DNA of 64,000 bases from Robertkochia sediminum (GTDB lineage Bacteria > Bacteroidota > Bacteroidia > Flavobacteriales > Flavobacteriaceae), in contig NZ_JADMKT010000077.1 of NCBI RefSeq assembly GCF_016786255.1, positions 186,001-250,000 on the forward strand, given 5' to 3'. Under the pieces are notes generated by a model that saw only the letters and a list, made by a program, of their open reading frames with translations, made no database searches and had not been told where the DNA came from. A program made the translations under genes and the position numbers. Shown piece after piece: positions 42,776 to 51,394 of this stretch. Numbering within the stretch: the first letter of the stretch is position 1; each line of letters begins with the position of its first letter.

Positions 42776-43819
42776 ATGCTAAATACACTCTTTCTTGTAA
42801 TTGTTTTATTCCTTGTAGCATTGTTGATTTATTATTTAGCTAAGAGATTAGGAAAAATAAGGTTATCACGAGACAAGCTTGTAATTCATTTGATAATTGG
42901 TGTTTTATTAATTTGGACCTTACGATTTGTCACTAAAGCTCTTTTTTATCAAGTATATTTTGTTCCTAGTGATTCAATGGCAAGTACTATTAATAAGGGA
43001 GATAAAATTTTAGTAGATAAAAGGTTTTATCTTAAAAATTCATTGATGAGGTTAGAATTGAATTCTAATGGTGTTCTAGAAATTTTATATAGAGAGTTAT
43101 ATGAAATCGATTGTCTGCTGGATTCGCTAATTGAATTTGGGCCAGCACTGGAAAGGGAAAAAATTATTTTATTTAGAGATCTAAGTGGTGCCAATTTTGT
43201 TAAAAGGTGTATTGCGGTGAGCGGTGATTCCTTACAAATAGAAAAGAAAGGTTTTATAATTAATAATAATTACCGAGGTTCATCACCTTTAGCGAAAAGG
43301 AGGTATAAAGTAACCCCAACTATGTTAGGAGTGAATGTTTTCAATGAGTTGAAAAGATGTGGAATTGAATGTCATTATGGTAATTCAAAAAAAAGATTCT
43401 TTAATGGATGCTTTGTTGATTTAACCACTACTCAATTTGAAAATTTGACGAATAAAAGCGATGTAATGAGAAGAATGAAGTTTGATGTTGAAGAGACAGA
43501 GTCTTTTCATTTTGAAAATGTTTTAAAAACTGTTCTTGACTCCGAAGGCAAATTATATATTCCTTCAAAGGGTGATCAGGTAATTTTAAATGACATGACT
43601 TTTAAGTTATATGGGGATATTATTTTAAAATATGAAGGGTGTAATGTCAAGAGGATTAATGGGGGGTATTTTAATGGAAAAGAAGAGTTAGATAAATTTA
43701 CTTTTAATAATAACTATATTTTCGTTCTTGGGGACAATTTTAATAATTCTTTAGATTCTAGAGAATTTGGGTTAATACCTGAACATCAAATTGTTGGTGA
43801 AGTAGAATTAATTTTTTAA
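42776..43819 (+). CDS. lepB: Type I signal peptidase (S26), dedicated copy
   Basis: 347 residues with two N-terminal membrane helices. The catalytic Ser lies in FVPSDSMAS (Ser67), the general-base Lys in FVKRCIAVSGDS (Lys143), and the C-terminal box is LGDNFNNSLDSREFG. All S26 motifs are intact, so it should be active. Divergent and AT-rich compared with what is expected of the housekeeping enzyme. Its location at the end of the peptide locus suggests it matures the six-cysteine precursors at their AFA/ALA sites; inference. Confidence 0.9.
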   Translation: MLNTLFLVIVLFLVALLIYYLAKRLGKIRLSRDKLVIHLIIGVLLIWTLRFVTKALFYQVYFVPSDSMASTINKGDKILVDKRFYLKNSLMRLELNSNGVLEILYRELYEIDCLLDSLIEFGPALEREKIILFRDLSGANFVKRCIAVSGDSLQIEKKGFIINNNYRGSSPLAKRRYKVTPTMLGVNVFNELKRCGIECHYGNSKKRFFNGCFVDLTTTQFENLTNKSDVMRRMKFDVEETESFHFENVLKTVLDSEGKLYIPSKGDQVILNDMTFKLYGDIILKYEGCNVKRINGGYFNGKEELDKFTFNNNYIFVLGDNFNNSLDSREFGLIPEHQIVGEVELIF

Positions 43820-43851
43820 TTATATTATTTCTCATATTTAATCATATGATC

Positions 43852-43983
43852 AACCCACGAGAAAGGTCGGATCGTATGGATAACGGTTCTGAGTTTATCA
43901 CCAAGATCACCGCAGAATGGGCGGAGCTTCATGAGATTGATCAAACAGGTGATAATATTATACTAACAAACAGTTCTAATTAA
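43852..43983 (+). pseudogene. IS3-family transposase (OrfB) fragment
   Basis: A frame encoding NPRERSDRMDNGSEFITKIT and then AEWAELHEID, which matches the rve integrase-core segment around the second catalytic Asp of IS3-type transposases (R-x-DNGPEF). Only about 30 residues are recognisable before the frame runs into unrelated sequence. No flanking inverted repeats seen; an old remnant. The rest of 43820-44263 has no gene. Confidence 0.75.
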
Positions 43984-44263
43984 GGGCAGCCGACATATTA
44001 TTATGATGAATATGAAATACATAAAACAAAATATTATTTACAAAAGGTAACAGATTAATAAAAGAAAAACGGCAGCCAACTTGAGGCTATACATTAGCGC
44101 GGGATCCAACAAGAATTAGACTTTTTTTTTTATCTTAATCTCCCGAACAAAAAAAGGAAAAAAAATTACCACGTCCAGGTTGCTGGGCACCACTAAGGCC
44201 AACGGCATCAACCGTGCCTGTGTTCGAGCTCGTGCGTTTCTTTTAATTTTAAAAGATAATAAT

Positions 44264-44713
44264 ATGAAAAAACTTATTACTACTATTTTAATCGTACTTC
44301 CTTTGTTTATAATCGGTCAAGAGCAAAAGAAAAATTTTTGTGATTGTGAAGAACTAACAATGAAAGGAAAAACTGGAAAAGCTGCATATCTGAAAAAAAA
44401 ACCCTTCTCAGGAATTTGCTTAAAAAAGAATGAAAAAGACATAGTACTTGAGCAAAGAAGTTATTTTAATGCCCAGTTAACTGGCGAAACCAAAATATTT
44501 AATCCAACTGGTCAATTAATTGAGCTAATCACCTTCAGCCATAACTTAAAAAACGGTCAATATAAATTATACAACGAAAAGGGCTTGTTAATTATAGAAG
44601 GTAAATTTCAAAATAATCTTAAGCAAGGGGAATGGAAATTCTACTCTGATAGCACCGGAGAACTGGAAAAATCAGTGCTCTATGAACGTGGAAATGAAAA
44701 AAACAGCAGGTAA
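44264..44713 (+). CDS. Secreted MORN/YwqK-like repeat protein
   Basis: 149 residues from the ATG at 44264, which gives a signal peptide (MKKLITTILIVLPLFIIGQ); an upstream frame from 44180 lies in a foreign GC-rich patch. Three MORN-like beta repeats follow (GETKIFNPTGQLIELITF, NGQYKLYNEKGLLIIEGKF, QGEWKFYSDSTGELEKSVLY), as in the YwqK family. Role unknown, possibly binding. Flanked by transposase scraps on both sides. Confidence 0.75.
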   Translation: MKKLITTILIVLPLFIIGQEQKKNFCDCEELTMKGKTGKAAYLKKKPFSGICLKKNEKDIVLEQRSYFNAQLTGETKIFNPTGQLIELITFSHNLKNGQYKLYNEKGLLIIEGKFQNNLKQGEWKFYSDSTGELEKSVLYERGNEKNSR

Positions 44714-44882
44714 GAATTGTTTAAGCCAGTATAACAACTATAAATAAAAAGATCCTTACCCACCTCAAGCCTCGGCAGATTAATTACATACTTCCCCAAT
44801 TTCTGAAGTGCTGGATATCTTGGTTCGATTTGTGCCACTTCGAAAGATCAAGTAAATACCTTATCGCTTAAAAACAAGCGAT

Positions 44883-45050
44883 GTGGCCAATACCCTTGAT
44901 TCTATGCACTTAAAACAGATCATCATTTCTCTTCATCTCGACGGGTTAACGTAAAATTGCTGAAACCCTTAGCGTACCTCGCAATGCTGTAAATGCCTAT
45001 ATGCGATTGTTCAAAAGTCAGTGACTATGCTCCTAAAGAGCCAACCAATA
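44883..45050 (+). pseudogene. IS21-family IstA N-terminal fragment, frameshifted
   Basis: Translating with one frame correction near 44952 gives VANTLDSMHLKQIIISLHLD then KIAETLSVPRNAVNAYMRLF, the N-terminal HTH of IS21 transposases. A stop and frameshift interrupt it, and the catalytic part is missing. The stretch 44714-45084 holds nothing else. Confidence 0.7.
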
Positions 45051-45084
45051 AATTCATAAATAAAAATTGGGAAGTAATACAGAA

Positions 45085-46071
45085 TCACCTGAGTTTACTA
45101 TTTACCATTGGTAGTTCCAGTTTAAGTTCATGGATCGCTTTCACTACCAAATCCCAGGTGTTGATAAAATTAAGATAAGGATATGGTTTCTTCCACTTGG
45201 AATAGGCTTCAACGGTTTCAATCATTAGGTTATTTTCTTCCTCAATGATCAGTGACCCACCACATACTAATGTTTTTACCAACTTGTACTGCATGATATC
45301 ACAAATTCCATACGAAGGTCCTTTGGTTAAGTGATACATGGATTTCATTTTTTCAATAAAGTGCTTCGTAACAACAAAATCCGGATCACTTTTTTTGCCA
45401 TACAACTTTTTCCTTTCAATCTGAATATTTTTAATCTCACTTAAGACCTCTTCAAGGACAGCCTTCTGATTGGCTTGAGCGTCTTTTATACCTGCTTTTT
45501 CGCGTTTGATTTCCTTTTCCGCTTCATTGATAAAATCATTGGTATTGCCAACTTTCAGATAGCTGTATGGTTTGATCCAATTTAAGTATTCTTTAATGGA
45601 AGTAATGCTTCGTCCTTCCTCTTCAATGAACAAGGGGATGCCCTTGGTTAAAGATTTGACCATTTCATAAGAAAGGTACTTCAAACCGCATATTGTAGAG
45701 GGGGTATTTCGGATAAAAAGTTCCTCCATATTTTTTAGGTATTCAATAGACACCATTTTGCGGCTATTATTCTTTTTAGTTGCTAATCTTCTTGGAAAAG
45801 CCTCCCAATGAGGAAATAGTTCTTTCTTAGCCCTGGTGATGCATTCAGTAGTAATGCCTGCATTAAGAAAATCATGAGGCCTTTTCCATTCCATATATTC
45901 TTCTAAAGTCTTAATTTCCAAATTCTCACCTTCAATATACAAGGATTCACCTTTTACCAGTGCCTTAACCATTTCATATGACCGCGCAGGACAATATCCA
46001 GAAGTGGATGCAGAATTATAGTAATAGGCATCTTCCATTTTTTTTAAAAATTCCTTAGTGACAACCATCAT
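45085..46071 (-). CDS. Protein with three copies of an unrecognised ~90-residue repeat
   Basis: 328 residues, no signal peptide or membrane segment. Three internal repeats (residues ~1-95, ~108-195, ~232-325). Each runs: V-T/S-K/I-x-F/Y-L/I-x-x-M, a Gly-Y/L-Cys region, S/Q-Y-x-M/L-V-K-x-L, a G-x-x-L-x-I-E-x-E stretch and a W-x-x-P-x-x-Y/F-L-x-x-x-x-T segment. A charged helix (~195-230) separates repeats 2 and 3. Soluble and probably a binding protein. I do not recognise the family. Divergently transcribed from the second NrtR-like gene. Confidence 0.8.
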   Translation of the reverse strand: MMVVTKEFLKKMEDAYYYNSASTSGYCPARSYEMVKALVKGESLYIEGENLEIKTLEEYMEWKRPHDFLNAGITTECITRAKKELFPHWEAFPRRLATKKNNSRKMVSIEYLKNMEELFIRNTPSTICGLKYLSYEMVKSLTKGIPLFIEEEGRSITSIKEYLNWIKPYSYLKVGNTNDFINEAEKEIKREKAGIKDAQANQKAVLEEVLSEIKNIQIERKKLYGKKSDPDFVVTKHFIEKMKSMYHLTKGPSYGICDIMQYKLVKTLVCGGSLIIEEENNLMIETVEAYSKWKKPYPYLNFINTWDLVVKAIHELKLELPMVNSKLR

Positions 46072-46220
46072 ACATATAAATTAAGGATTAGACTCTAAGA
46101 TATAGAAAAAATTCTATTCTAGAAATAAAGTTAATTCGTTTATACAAAATGGGAATGGGAGTTATAAAAATTCACATGAAAATTCCATTTTAATTGAATG
46201 GTCATGTATTATTGGTTTTA

Positions 46221-46248
46221 TGTATATTAGACGTAAAATAATTATACA
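46221..46248. promoter_or_regulatory. Possible operator before the second NrtR-like gene
   Basis: Arms TGTATA and TATACA separated by 16 bp, ending at the base before the ATG at 46249, a placement like that of the operator abutting prs. Weak evidence; AT-rich background makes chance occurrence plausible. Confidence 0.3.
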
Positions 46249-46932
46249 ATGCAAAATATAAAGGTAGCAGTCGACGCTGTGGTATTTGGGTATAAAGACG
46301 AGCAGCTGTTTTTGTTGTGTATAAAACAAAAATTTGGGCCCTTAAAAGGACACTGGGTATTACCTGGAGGATTGGTCAAAGATAAGGAAAGATTACAAGA
46401 GGCTGTCATAAGAGAACTACTTGAAGAAACCAATGTCGAGGTAGAATATTTAGAACAGCTCTACACATTCGGAGATACCCTCGATCGGGATCCAAGAGGA
46501 AGGGTGATCACGGTGACATACTTAGGATTGGTCAATCCAGAAGGGCTGAAGATAAAAGCAGCTACAGATGCAATGGATGCAAAATGGTTTTCGGTAGAGA
46601 AACTTCCCTCTCTTGGATTCGATCATAATGAAATAGTAGCTAAAGGATTAGAGCGACTACGATCAAAAGTTCATTATGAACCAATTGGCTTTGATTTACT
46701 CAACCCAATATTCTACATGGCGGAATTGGAAGGGTTATATAGGACGCTAACAAGAAGAGATTTTGATCGCAGAAATTTTCGGAGAAAAATTCTACGTTTG
46801 GGACTTTTAGAGGATTTGGGAATTTTTTCTTCACCAGGAAAAGGTCGCCCTGCTAATAAATATCGATTCATAGAACAACGATTTAAAGAACTTCAAGAAG
46901 AAGGTTTCCAATTCGAGATCAAATTTTCTTAA
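46249..46932 (+). CDS. Second NrtR-like Nudix/winged-helix regulator
   Basis: 227 residues, the same length as the NrtR at 11617 and colinear with it throughout (for example WVLPGGLVKD, YTFGD, DRDPRGRV, HYEPIGFDLL). The Nudix box is degenerate at the Gly position (EETNVEV), again suggesting ligand sensing instead of catalysis. No NAD, sugar or phosphate metabolism gene is adjacent; neighbours are the triple-repeat protein (divergent) and the conjugative module. Its target genes are therefore unclear and may include the divergent gene. Confidence 0.87.
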   Translation: MQNIKVAVDAVVFGYKDEQLFLLCIKQKFGPLKGHWVLPGGLVKDKERLQEAVIRELLEETNVEVEYLEQLYTFGDTLDRDPRGRVITVTYLGLVNPEGLKIKAATDAMDAKWFSVEKLPSLGFDHNEIVAKGLERLRSKVHYEPIGFDLLNPIFYMAELEGLYRTLTRRDFDRRNFRRKILRLGLLEDLGIFSSPGKGRPANKYRFIEQRFKELQEEGFQFEIKFS

Positions 46933-47193
46933 TAGGGTATACGTATTTATAGAGTTTAGGTTGAGCAGATTAGTTTTTCTTAAGCAATTTATTCTTACGC
47001 AAATAATCCAATAGTGGTTGTTCAAACGCTTTTCACATTAGGCATTATTTTGTGTATTCATGACATAAAATCATATATAGTTGGTAATTTTAAGTGTTCA
47101 ACAAGCATTTTGGCACACCTTTTGAATAGAATATAATCTCAATTCTTACAAAATATTTTTCTATAAGTGCTTGGTTTTTAAATACCTGTTATT

Positions 47194-48036
47194 ATGGATT
47201 TAGTAGAATTACTTCAGGATTTTCGATTGGAACTCACCGATCTGAAATACGACCACCCCAACCTGTTTAAACGTGCCCAACTTGGTTTGGATTTGAGTAC
47301 CAAAACCTTACATAGGATGCATGATGAGATTTTAAAGCATCCCTTTAGGAAGGAATCCCAGGAAGTCCATTTTTTTAAGACCATCAAACCCGAACCCTAT
47401 TCCTATTGGATCTATTATAAGCAGGTTTTGTATGCTGAAGAGTTTTCCCAGGTATGCCTAAGCAGTGTCTTTCGAGAATTCATTCAGGATAAGATCAGTG
47501 AATTACACGGATTTTACAGAGAGCACAAGCAATTCTGGAATTACATTCAAAGTAATCGAGGTGATCTGGATGCCGTGTACTTTTTAAGGAAAAACAGCCT
47601 GGAGGTTGATATCAATTCCATGGAGCATTACAGATACCATTGTTTTAGTACCTCTTATGATCATATCCATGCAAAACTATTAGCCCTACCAAAACTCTAT
47701 AAATACTTTGAAAAGGTATTATACGACCTGGATCATCCTAAAGAGCCAACATTAGATGAGGGTGCTAATATTGGACTTCCACAATTGCAATGGACCGGTT
47801 CTAAAGTAGCGCTGATTGAATTGATCTATGCCTTACACCATTCTAAGATCCTGAATCATGGGAAGCATGAAATTCAGGAGGTAGCACGGGTTTTTCAACG
47901 GCTTTTCGGGGTTGAACTCAGCGATATGTATAAAGTCTATGGAGAGATCCGGGGTAGGAAAAAAACGCGTACCAAATTTCTTGATGAGTTGCGATATCAA
48001 TTGAACATGGGTATGGAACGTGCAGATGAAAGTTAA
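47194..48036 (+). CDS. RteC-domain regulator of a conjugative element
   Basis: 280 residues, soluble, helical. The pattern (YYKQVLYAEEFSQVCLSS; GLPQLQWTGSKVALIELIYAL; ending in a helix-rich RGRKKTRTKFLDEL) matches RteC-like proteins, which in Bacteroides elements control excision and transfer. First gene of the mobile module. Confidence 0.82.
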   Translation: MDLVELLQDFRLELTDLKYDHPNLFKRAQLGLDLSTKTLHRMHDEILKHPFRKESQEVHFFKTIKPEPYSYWIYYKQVLYAEEFSQVCLSSVFREFIQDKISELHGFYREHKQFWNYIQSNRGDLDAVYFLRKNSLEVDINSMEHYRYHCFSTSYDHIHAKLLALPKLYKYFEKVLYDLDHPKEPTLDEGANIGLPQLQWTGSKVALIELIYALHHSKILNHGKHEIQEVARVFQRLFGVELSDMYKVYGEIRGRKKTRTKFLDELRYQLNMGMERADES

Positions 48037-48177
48037 AGGGTGATACATTTAATTCAAATAGTTTTCTCAATAAAAATCTCGAAAATTCGAAAGGTCATGA
48101 AAAGCATTGTGGGGGATTGAACAATTTTGAAGTGAACCTAAATAAAAGGAAGCAATTCACTTTAAATTATTCGTACA

Positions 48178-48450
48178 ATGACCTTAGATGTAATTACCAA
48201 AGCCGATCTGGAAAAGTTCAAAGAGGAGCTTTTTGAAAAGATCGAACTCTTAATTCGCAATCACTTTCATCACAACAACAAGCGTTGGATGAAATCTGCA
48301 GAAGTGATGCAACTCATGAAAATCAGTCCCGGTACACTCCAGTCACTCAGGATAAAGGGTGAGATTCCATATACCAAGCTCGGCGGATCAATTTATTACG
48401 ATGCCTTGAAGATCACAGAAATTTTGGAAGGTAAAGAAGTTGAAGACTAA
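48178..48450 (+). CDS. HTH_17/excisionase-type DNA-binding protein
   Basis: 90 residues: N-terminal coiled helix then a MerR-like HTH (WMKSAEVMQLMKISPGTLQS, KGEIPYTKLGGSIYYD). This small form is typical of Bacteroidota mobile elements, where it acts as excisionase or transcription factor. 5 bp before the next gene, with which it is co-transcribed. Confidence 0.82.
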   Translation: MTLDVITKADLEKFKEELFEKIELLIRNHFHHNNKRWMKSAEVMQLMKISPGTLQSLRIKGEIPYTKLGGSIYYDALKITEILEGKEVED

Positions 48451-48455
48451 GTCAC

Positions 48456-48893
48456 ATGAACTACATAAGGCATCTGAACAATTTCGGCGCCTTGGTTTAT
48501 GGGAAAAATGACTATAAACCTGCTCATATTAGTCTTTACCTAAGTCTTTTTTTCTCCTGGAATACCCATCGTTTTGCAAAACGAATTCCTGTATATCGCG
48601 ATGAAATGATGAAACAATCAAGGATAAAATCCAGGTCAACCTATCAAAACACACTTAGAGAATTACAACAGTTTAAACTGATCGAATATTACCCATCAAA
48701 TTCACCAAATGTACCCAGTGAAGTTCACTTATTACCCCTTGATCAGGTTGTCCAATCAGTTGGCCCAAAAGTGGGCCAACTCAGCGAGCCATTATATAAA
48801 CATAGTAAACCTTTAAACAAAAAATTTAATAAAAAAGGTTTTTTGGATGCTTTAAAAACAAAAAACAACAAGGATTACAACGAGCCACTTTGA
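48456..48893 (+). CDS. Mobile-element winged-helix protein
   Basis: 145 residues. The centre resembles a winged-helix domain of replication/plasmid regulators (MKQSRIKSRSTYQNTLRELQ then LIEYYPSNSP), followed by a Lys/Asn-rich tail. It ends just before the ATPase gene start (48896). Probable replication or regulation role in the element; unproven. Confidence 0.65.
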   Translation: MNYIRHLNNFGALVYGKNDYKPAHISLYLSLFFSWNTHRFAKRIPVYRDEMMKQSRIKSRSTYQNTLRELQQFKLIEYYPSNSPNVPSEVHLLPLDQVVQSVGPKVGQLSEPLYKHSKPLNKKFNKKGFLDALKTKNNKDYNEPL

Positions 48894-48895
48894 TT

Positions 48896-49570
48896 ATGGA
48901 AACACTCAAAAAAAACACACCCATTGGCACACTTTCGGTAGGCGGAATTGTCTTTGAGATCGCCAAGATGAAAAAGGGCATGCTGTTGTATGATTTTCAG
49001 GTGATCCTCAAATTCCTGCAAGCCAAAGGTAGGGAGCGATTCGGGAAAAATTTCCAAATCCTTCCTGATGATCATCGGATCCTTTACTCCCTGGTGAATT
49101 ATTTCATTCAGGATGAGGCTTCCTGCAAGGAATTAGATCTGGATATTAAAAAGGGAATCTTACTCACCGGTCCGGAGGGTTGCGGAAAGACGGCTTTGAT
49201 GTCCCTAATGCGGGATCTGGTCCCTCACAGAAAGTCGTATGAGATCATTCCGGCCCGCAACCTTGTTTTTACTTTCTCGCACCTGGCCCATAAGGTTATT
49301 GAAGACTATGGCAACGGAGGTTACTACTGTTTTGATGACCTGGGGGTGGAGCCTATGGGAAGGTATTACGGTCGTGATTGTAACGTGATGGGGGAGGTGT
49401 TATTATCGCGATACGAACTTTTTAAAAAGTACCACAAGCCAACCCATATCACCACCAACTTAAATGCCCATGAGCTGGAAGAGCGGTATGGCTCCCGTGT
49501 CCGATCTCGTATGCGTGAAATGTTCAACCTACTCAGCTTTTCTTCCCAAGCCATTGATAAACGAAAATAA
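48896..49570 (+). CDS. DnaC/IstB-like ATPase of the element
   Basis: 224 residues from the ATG at 48896. Walker A GPEGCGKTAL near residue 83, Walker B YYCFDDLGVE, sensor-1 HITTNLN and an arginine-rich end (YGSRVRSRMREMF), as in DnaC-type helicase loaders. Together with the preceding winged-helix protein this suggests the element can direct its own replication; inference. Confidence 0.8.
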   Translation: METLKKNTPIGTLSVGGIVFEIAKMKKGMLLYDFQVILKFLQAKGRERFGKNFQILPDDHRILYSLVNYFIQDEASCKELDLDIKKGILLTGPEGCGKTALMSLMRDLVPHRKSYEIIPARNLVFTFSHLAHKVIEDYGNGGYYCFDDLGVEPMGRYYGRDCNVMGEVLLSRYELFKKYHKPTHITTNLNAHELEERYGSRVRSRMREMFNLLSFSSQAIDKRK

Positions 49571-49577
49571 CTGCATC

Positions 49578-50696
49578 ATGAGAATAGTATCATTTAACAT
49601 CCAGAACCTCTATCATCGGGATAACACCCTGAAAAATTCCCATAAGAAAACTTCGACAGCTGAGCTCATGGCTGAACTTGATGAATTGATTGCCAAAAAG
49701 TCGCGAAAGGATATCGATTTTGAACGTATGCAGGAGATATCTCTACTGCTCAATTTGGAAGAGGTCTCCAGGAACCAGGAGGTATTGATGCGTAACCGCT
49801 CCGGGCAGTTATATTTTCGTAACCATTCGGCTCATTTTTTACCTAAGGCCGGGTACGATAACGACTGGAACGGTTGGGTGAGGGTGAGGACCACACCTAT
49901 CCATCAAAAATGCATTCTGCATAAAGCCAACGTGATCCAAGAGCTGCAGGGAGATCTATTGTTATTGCAGGAAGTGGAATCACAGGGAAGTTTCAGGGAT
50001 TTTTTGGAAAAGGAACTACCACTTTTAAAGTACCAGGATGGGTATTCTCTGGAAAGCAATGAGGACCGGGGGAAGGGTATGGGTGTTGCTGTTCGGCCTG
50101 GATATACAATCACCTCTATCACGACCTATAGAGCGTGTAAGGACCACCGGGGAAAGGCACTTTTTGGAAAGGATGTTCAAAAGATTCGGGTGGTAACAGA
50201 CCAAGGATTTTCTTTTATCGTGCTACATGTTTTTTTCGATGAGGATAGGGATGATAAGGAAGTCTCCGATATGCGAAGGTTTCAGCAGGCTCTGTTTGTA
50301 GCTAAATTGTATGAAAAACTTTTATCGGAGGAAAAGACCCAGGTAATGGTTGCCGGTTGCCTTGCTGCACCCGGGTTTTGTCATTCCCTAGAGCCTTTGC
50401 TTCGCAAAACTTCACTCACCTCCATCGCAAAGCATCCTAAGTTTGTGAAGTCGATCGATCTGGATGCGGAACCATCCTACAAGCGAATGCTCTCTCGTAA
50501 ACAAGGCATCGCCTTGCAGCAGAAGGATTTTATCCTGCTCTCTCCAGAACTCTTTGGGAAGATCACCTCCTGTGGCCTCACCAAAAAAGGCATGTATCCC
50601 GGGAAATCAGGTCATTGGAATTGTTACCCCACCTTGAAATCTACTGCAGAATCAGCCAGTGAACATCCGGCATTATGGGTGGATCTGGATTTATAA
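49578..50696 (+). CDS. Endonuclease/exonuclease/phosphatase-fold protein, degenerate
   Basis: 372 residues from the ATG at 49578. EEP-fold start MRIVSFNIQNLYHRD and a mid LLLQEVESQG carry the usual Asn and metal Glu. The usual GDFN is replaced by VAGCLAAPG, and the final SDH by SEHPALW. Overall fold is likely retained but catalysis may be altered or lost. Placed between the replication-like genes and the tra operon of the element. Confidence 0.72.
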   Translation: MRIVSFNIQNLYHRDNTLKNSHKKTSTAELMAELDELIAKKSRKDIDFERMQEISLLLNLEEVSRNQEVLMRNRSGQLYFRNHSAHFLPKAGYDNDWNGWVRVRTTPIHQKCILHKANVIQELQGDLLLLQEVESQGSFRDFLEKELPLLKYQDGYSLESNEDRGKGMGVAVRPGYTITSITTYRACKDHRGKALFGKDVQKIRVVTDQGFSFIVLHVFFDEDRDDKEVSDMRRFQQALFVAKLYEKLLSEEKTQVMVAGCLAAPGFCHSLEPLLRKTSLTSIAKHPKFVKSIDLDAEPSYKRMLSRKQGIALQQKDFILLSPELFGKITSCGLTKKGMYPGKSGHWNCYPTLKSTAESASEHPALWVDLDL

Positions 50697-50831
50697 CCAA
50701 TAGGATTATCAATAGAACTCAAATTTCATTGATAATCATTCAAAGAATGCGCATTTAAATGTTAAAAAATATTCCTGGACAGCACAGCCCTGTCTTTACA
50801 CCATTAGTTTCACCCTTATAAAGCAACAATC

Positions 50832-51119
50832 ATGAAAAGAGTTTTGCTCATTATCCTACTAGGATTTATTTACCAGCCCACACTTTGGGCACAGATCGGA
50901 GGAATAGAAAATTCCGTAAATGATATCGCCAATACGGTCAGGGCTATTTTCCCCATCCTATTGGGAGTGATCTTCCTTATTGGATTTTTATTCAATGCCG
51001 GCCACTTTTTCGGAGAGAATTCCGATCTCAAAAAAGGAATTACCCGGGTTTTGGTTTTTGTGTTGATCGCCGGTGCGGTCGTTGGAATATTCACCTATTT
51101 AATCAGCATTACAGTATAA
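50832..51119 (+). CDS. traE: TraE-like (DUF4134) conjugation protein
   Basis: 95 residues, signal peptide (to LWAQ) and two membrane segments, the size and layout of DUF4134/TraE, thought to be VirB2-pilin-like. Stop and next start overlap by one base (TAATG). Confidence 0.82.
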   Translation: MKRVLLIILLGFIYQPTLWAQIGGIENSVNDIANTVRAIFPILLGVIFLIGFLFNAGHFFGENSDLKKGITRVLVFVLIAGAVVGIFTYLISITV

Positions 51120-51394
51120 TGAAACGCTATCAACCCTATAGCTACATCAGGAAATCCGTTTCCATTTTAGGATTAGAATTGACCCATTTTTCACTTTTTA
51201 TGTCCGGAGTTATTTTCTCGTTGTTAGTCCTGATATTCTCCTTCCGTTTTTCCCTTTTGATCATGCTATTTGTGTTCAATAGTCTAACGTTTCTGGGGTT
51301 GCTCTTGCGTAAACAATTAGTGAATGTTGTTAAAAGATGGTCTGTATATGATGCCTTGATCACAGGTAAATACCCGGAAAATTATGGTTCTTAA
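51119..51394 (+). CDS. traF: TraF-like (DUF4133) conjugation protein
   Basis: 91 residues with two membrane helices (SLFMSGVIFSLLVLIFSF and following). Corresponds to DUF4133/TraF, the VirB3-like inner-membrane part. Overlaps traG by 11 bp. Confidence 0.8.
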   Translation: MKRYQPYSYIRKSVSILGLELTHFSLFMSGVIFSLLVLIFSFRFSLLIMLFVFNSLTFLGLLLRKQLVNVVKRWSVYDALITGKYPENYGS

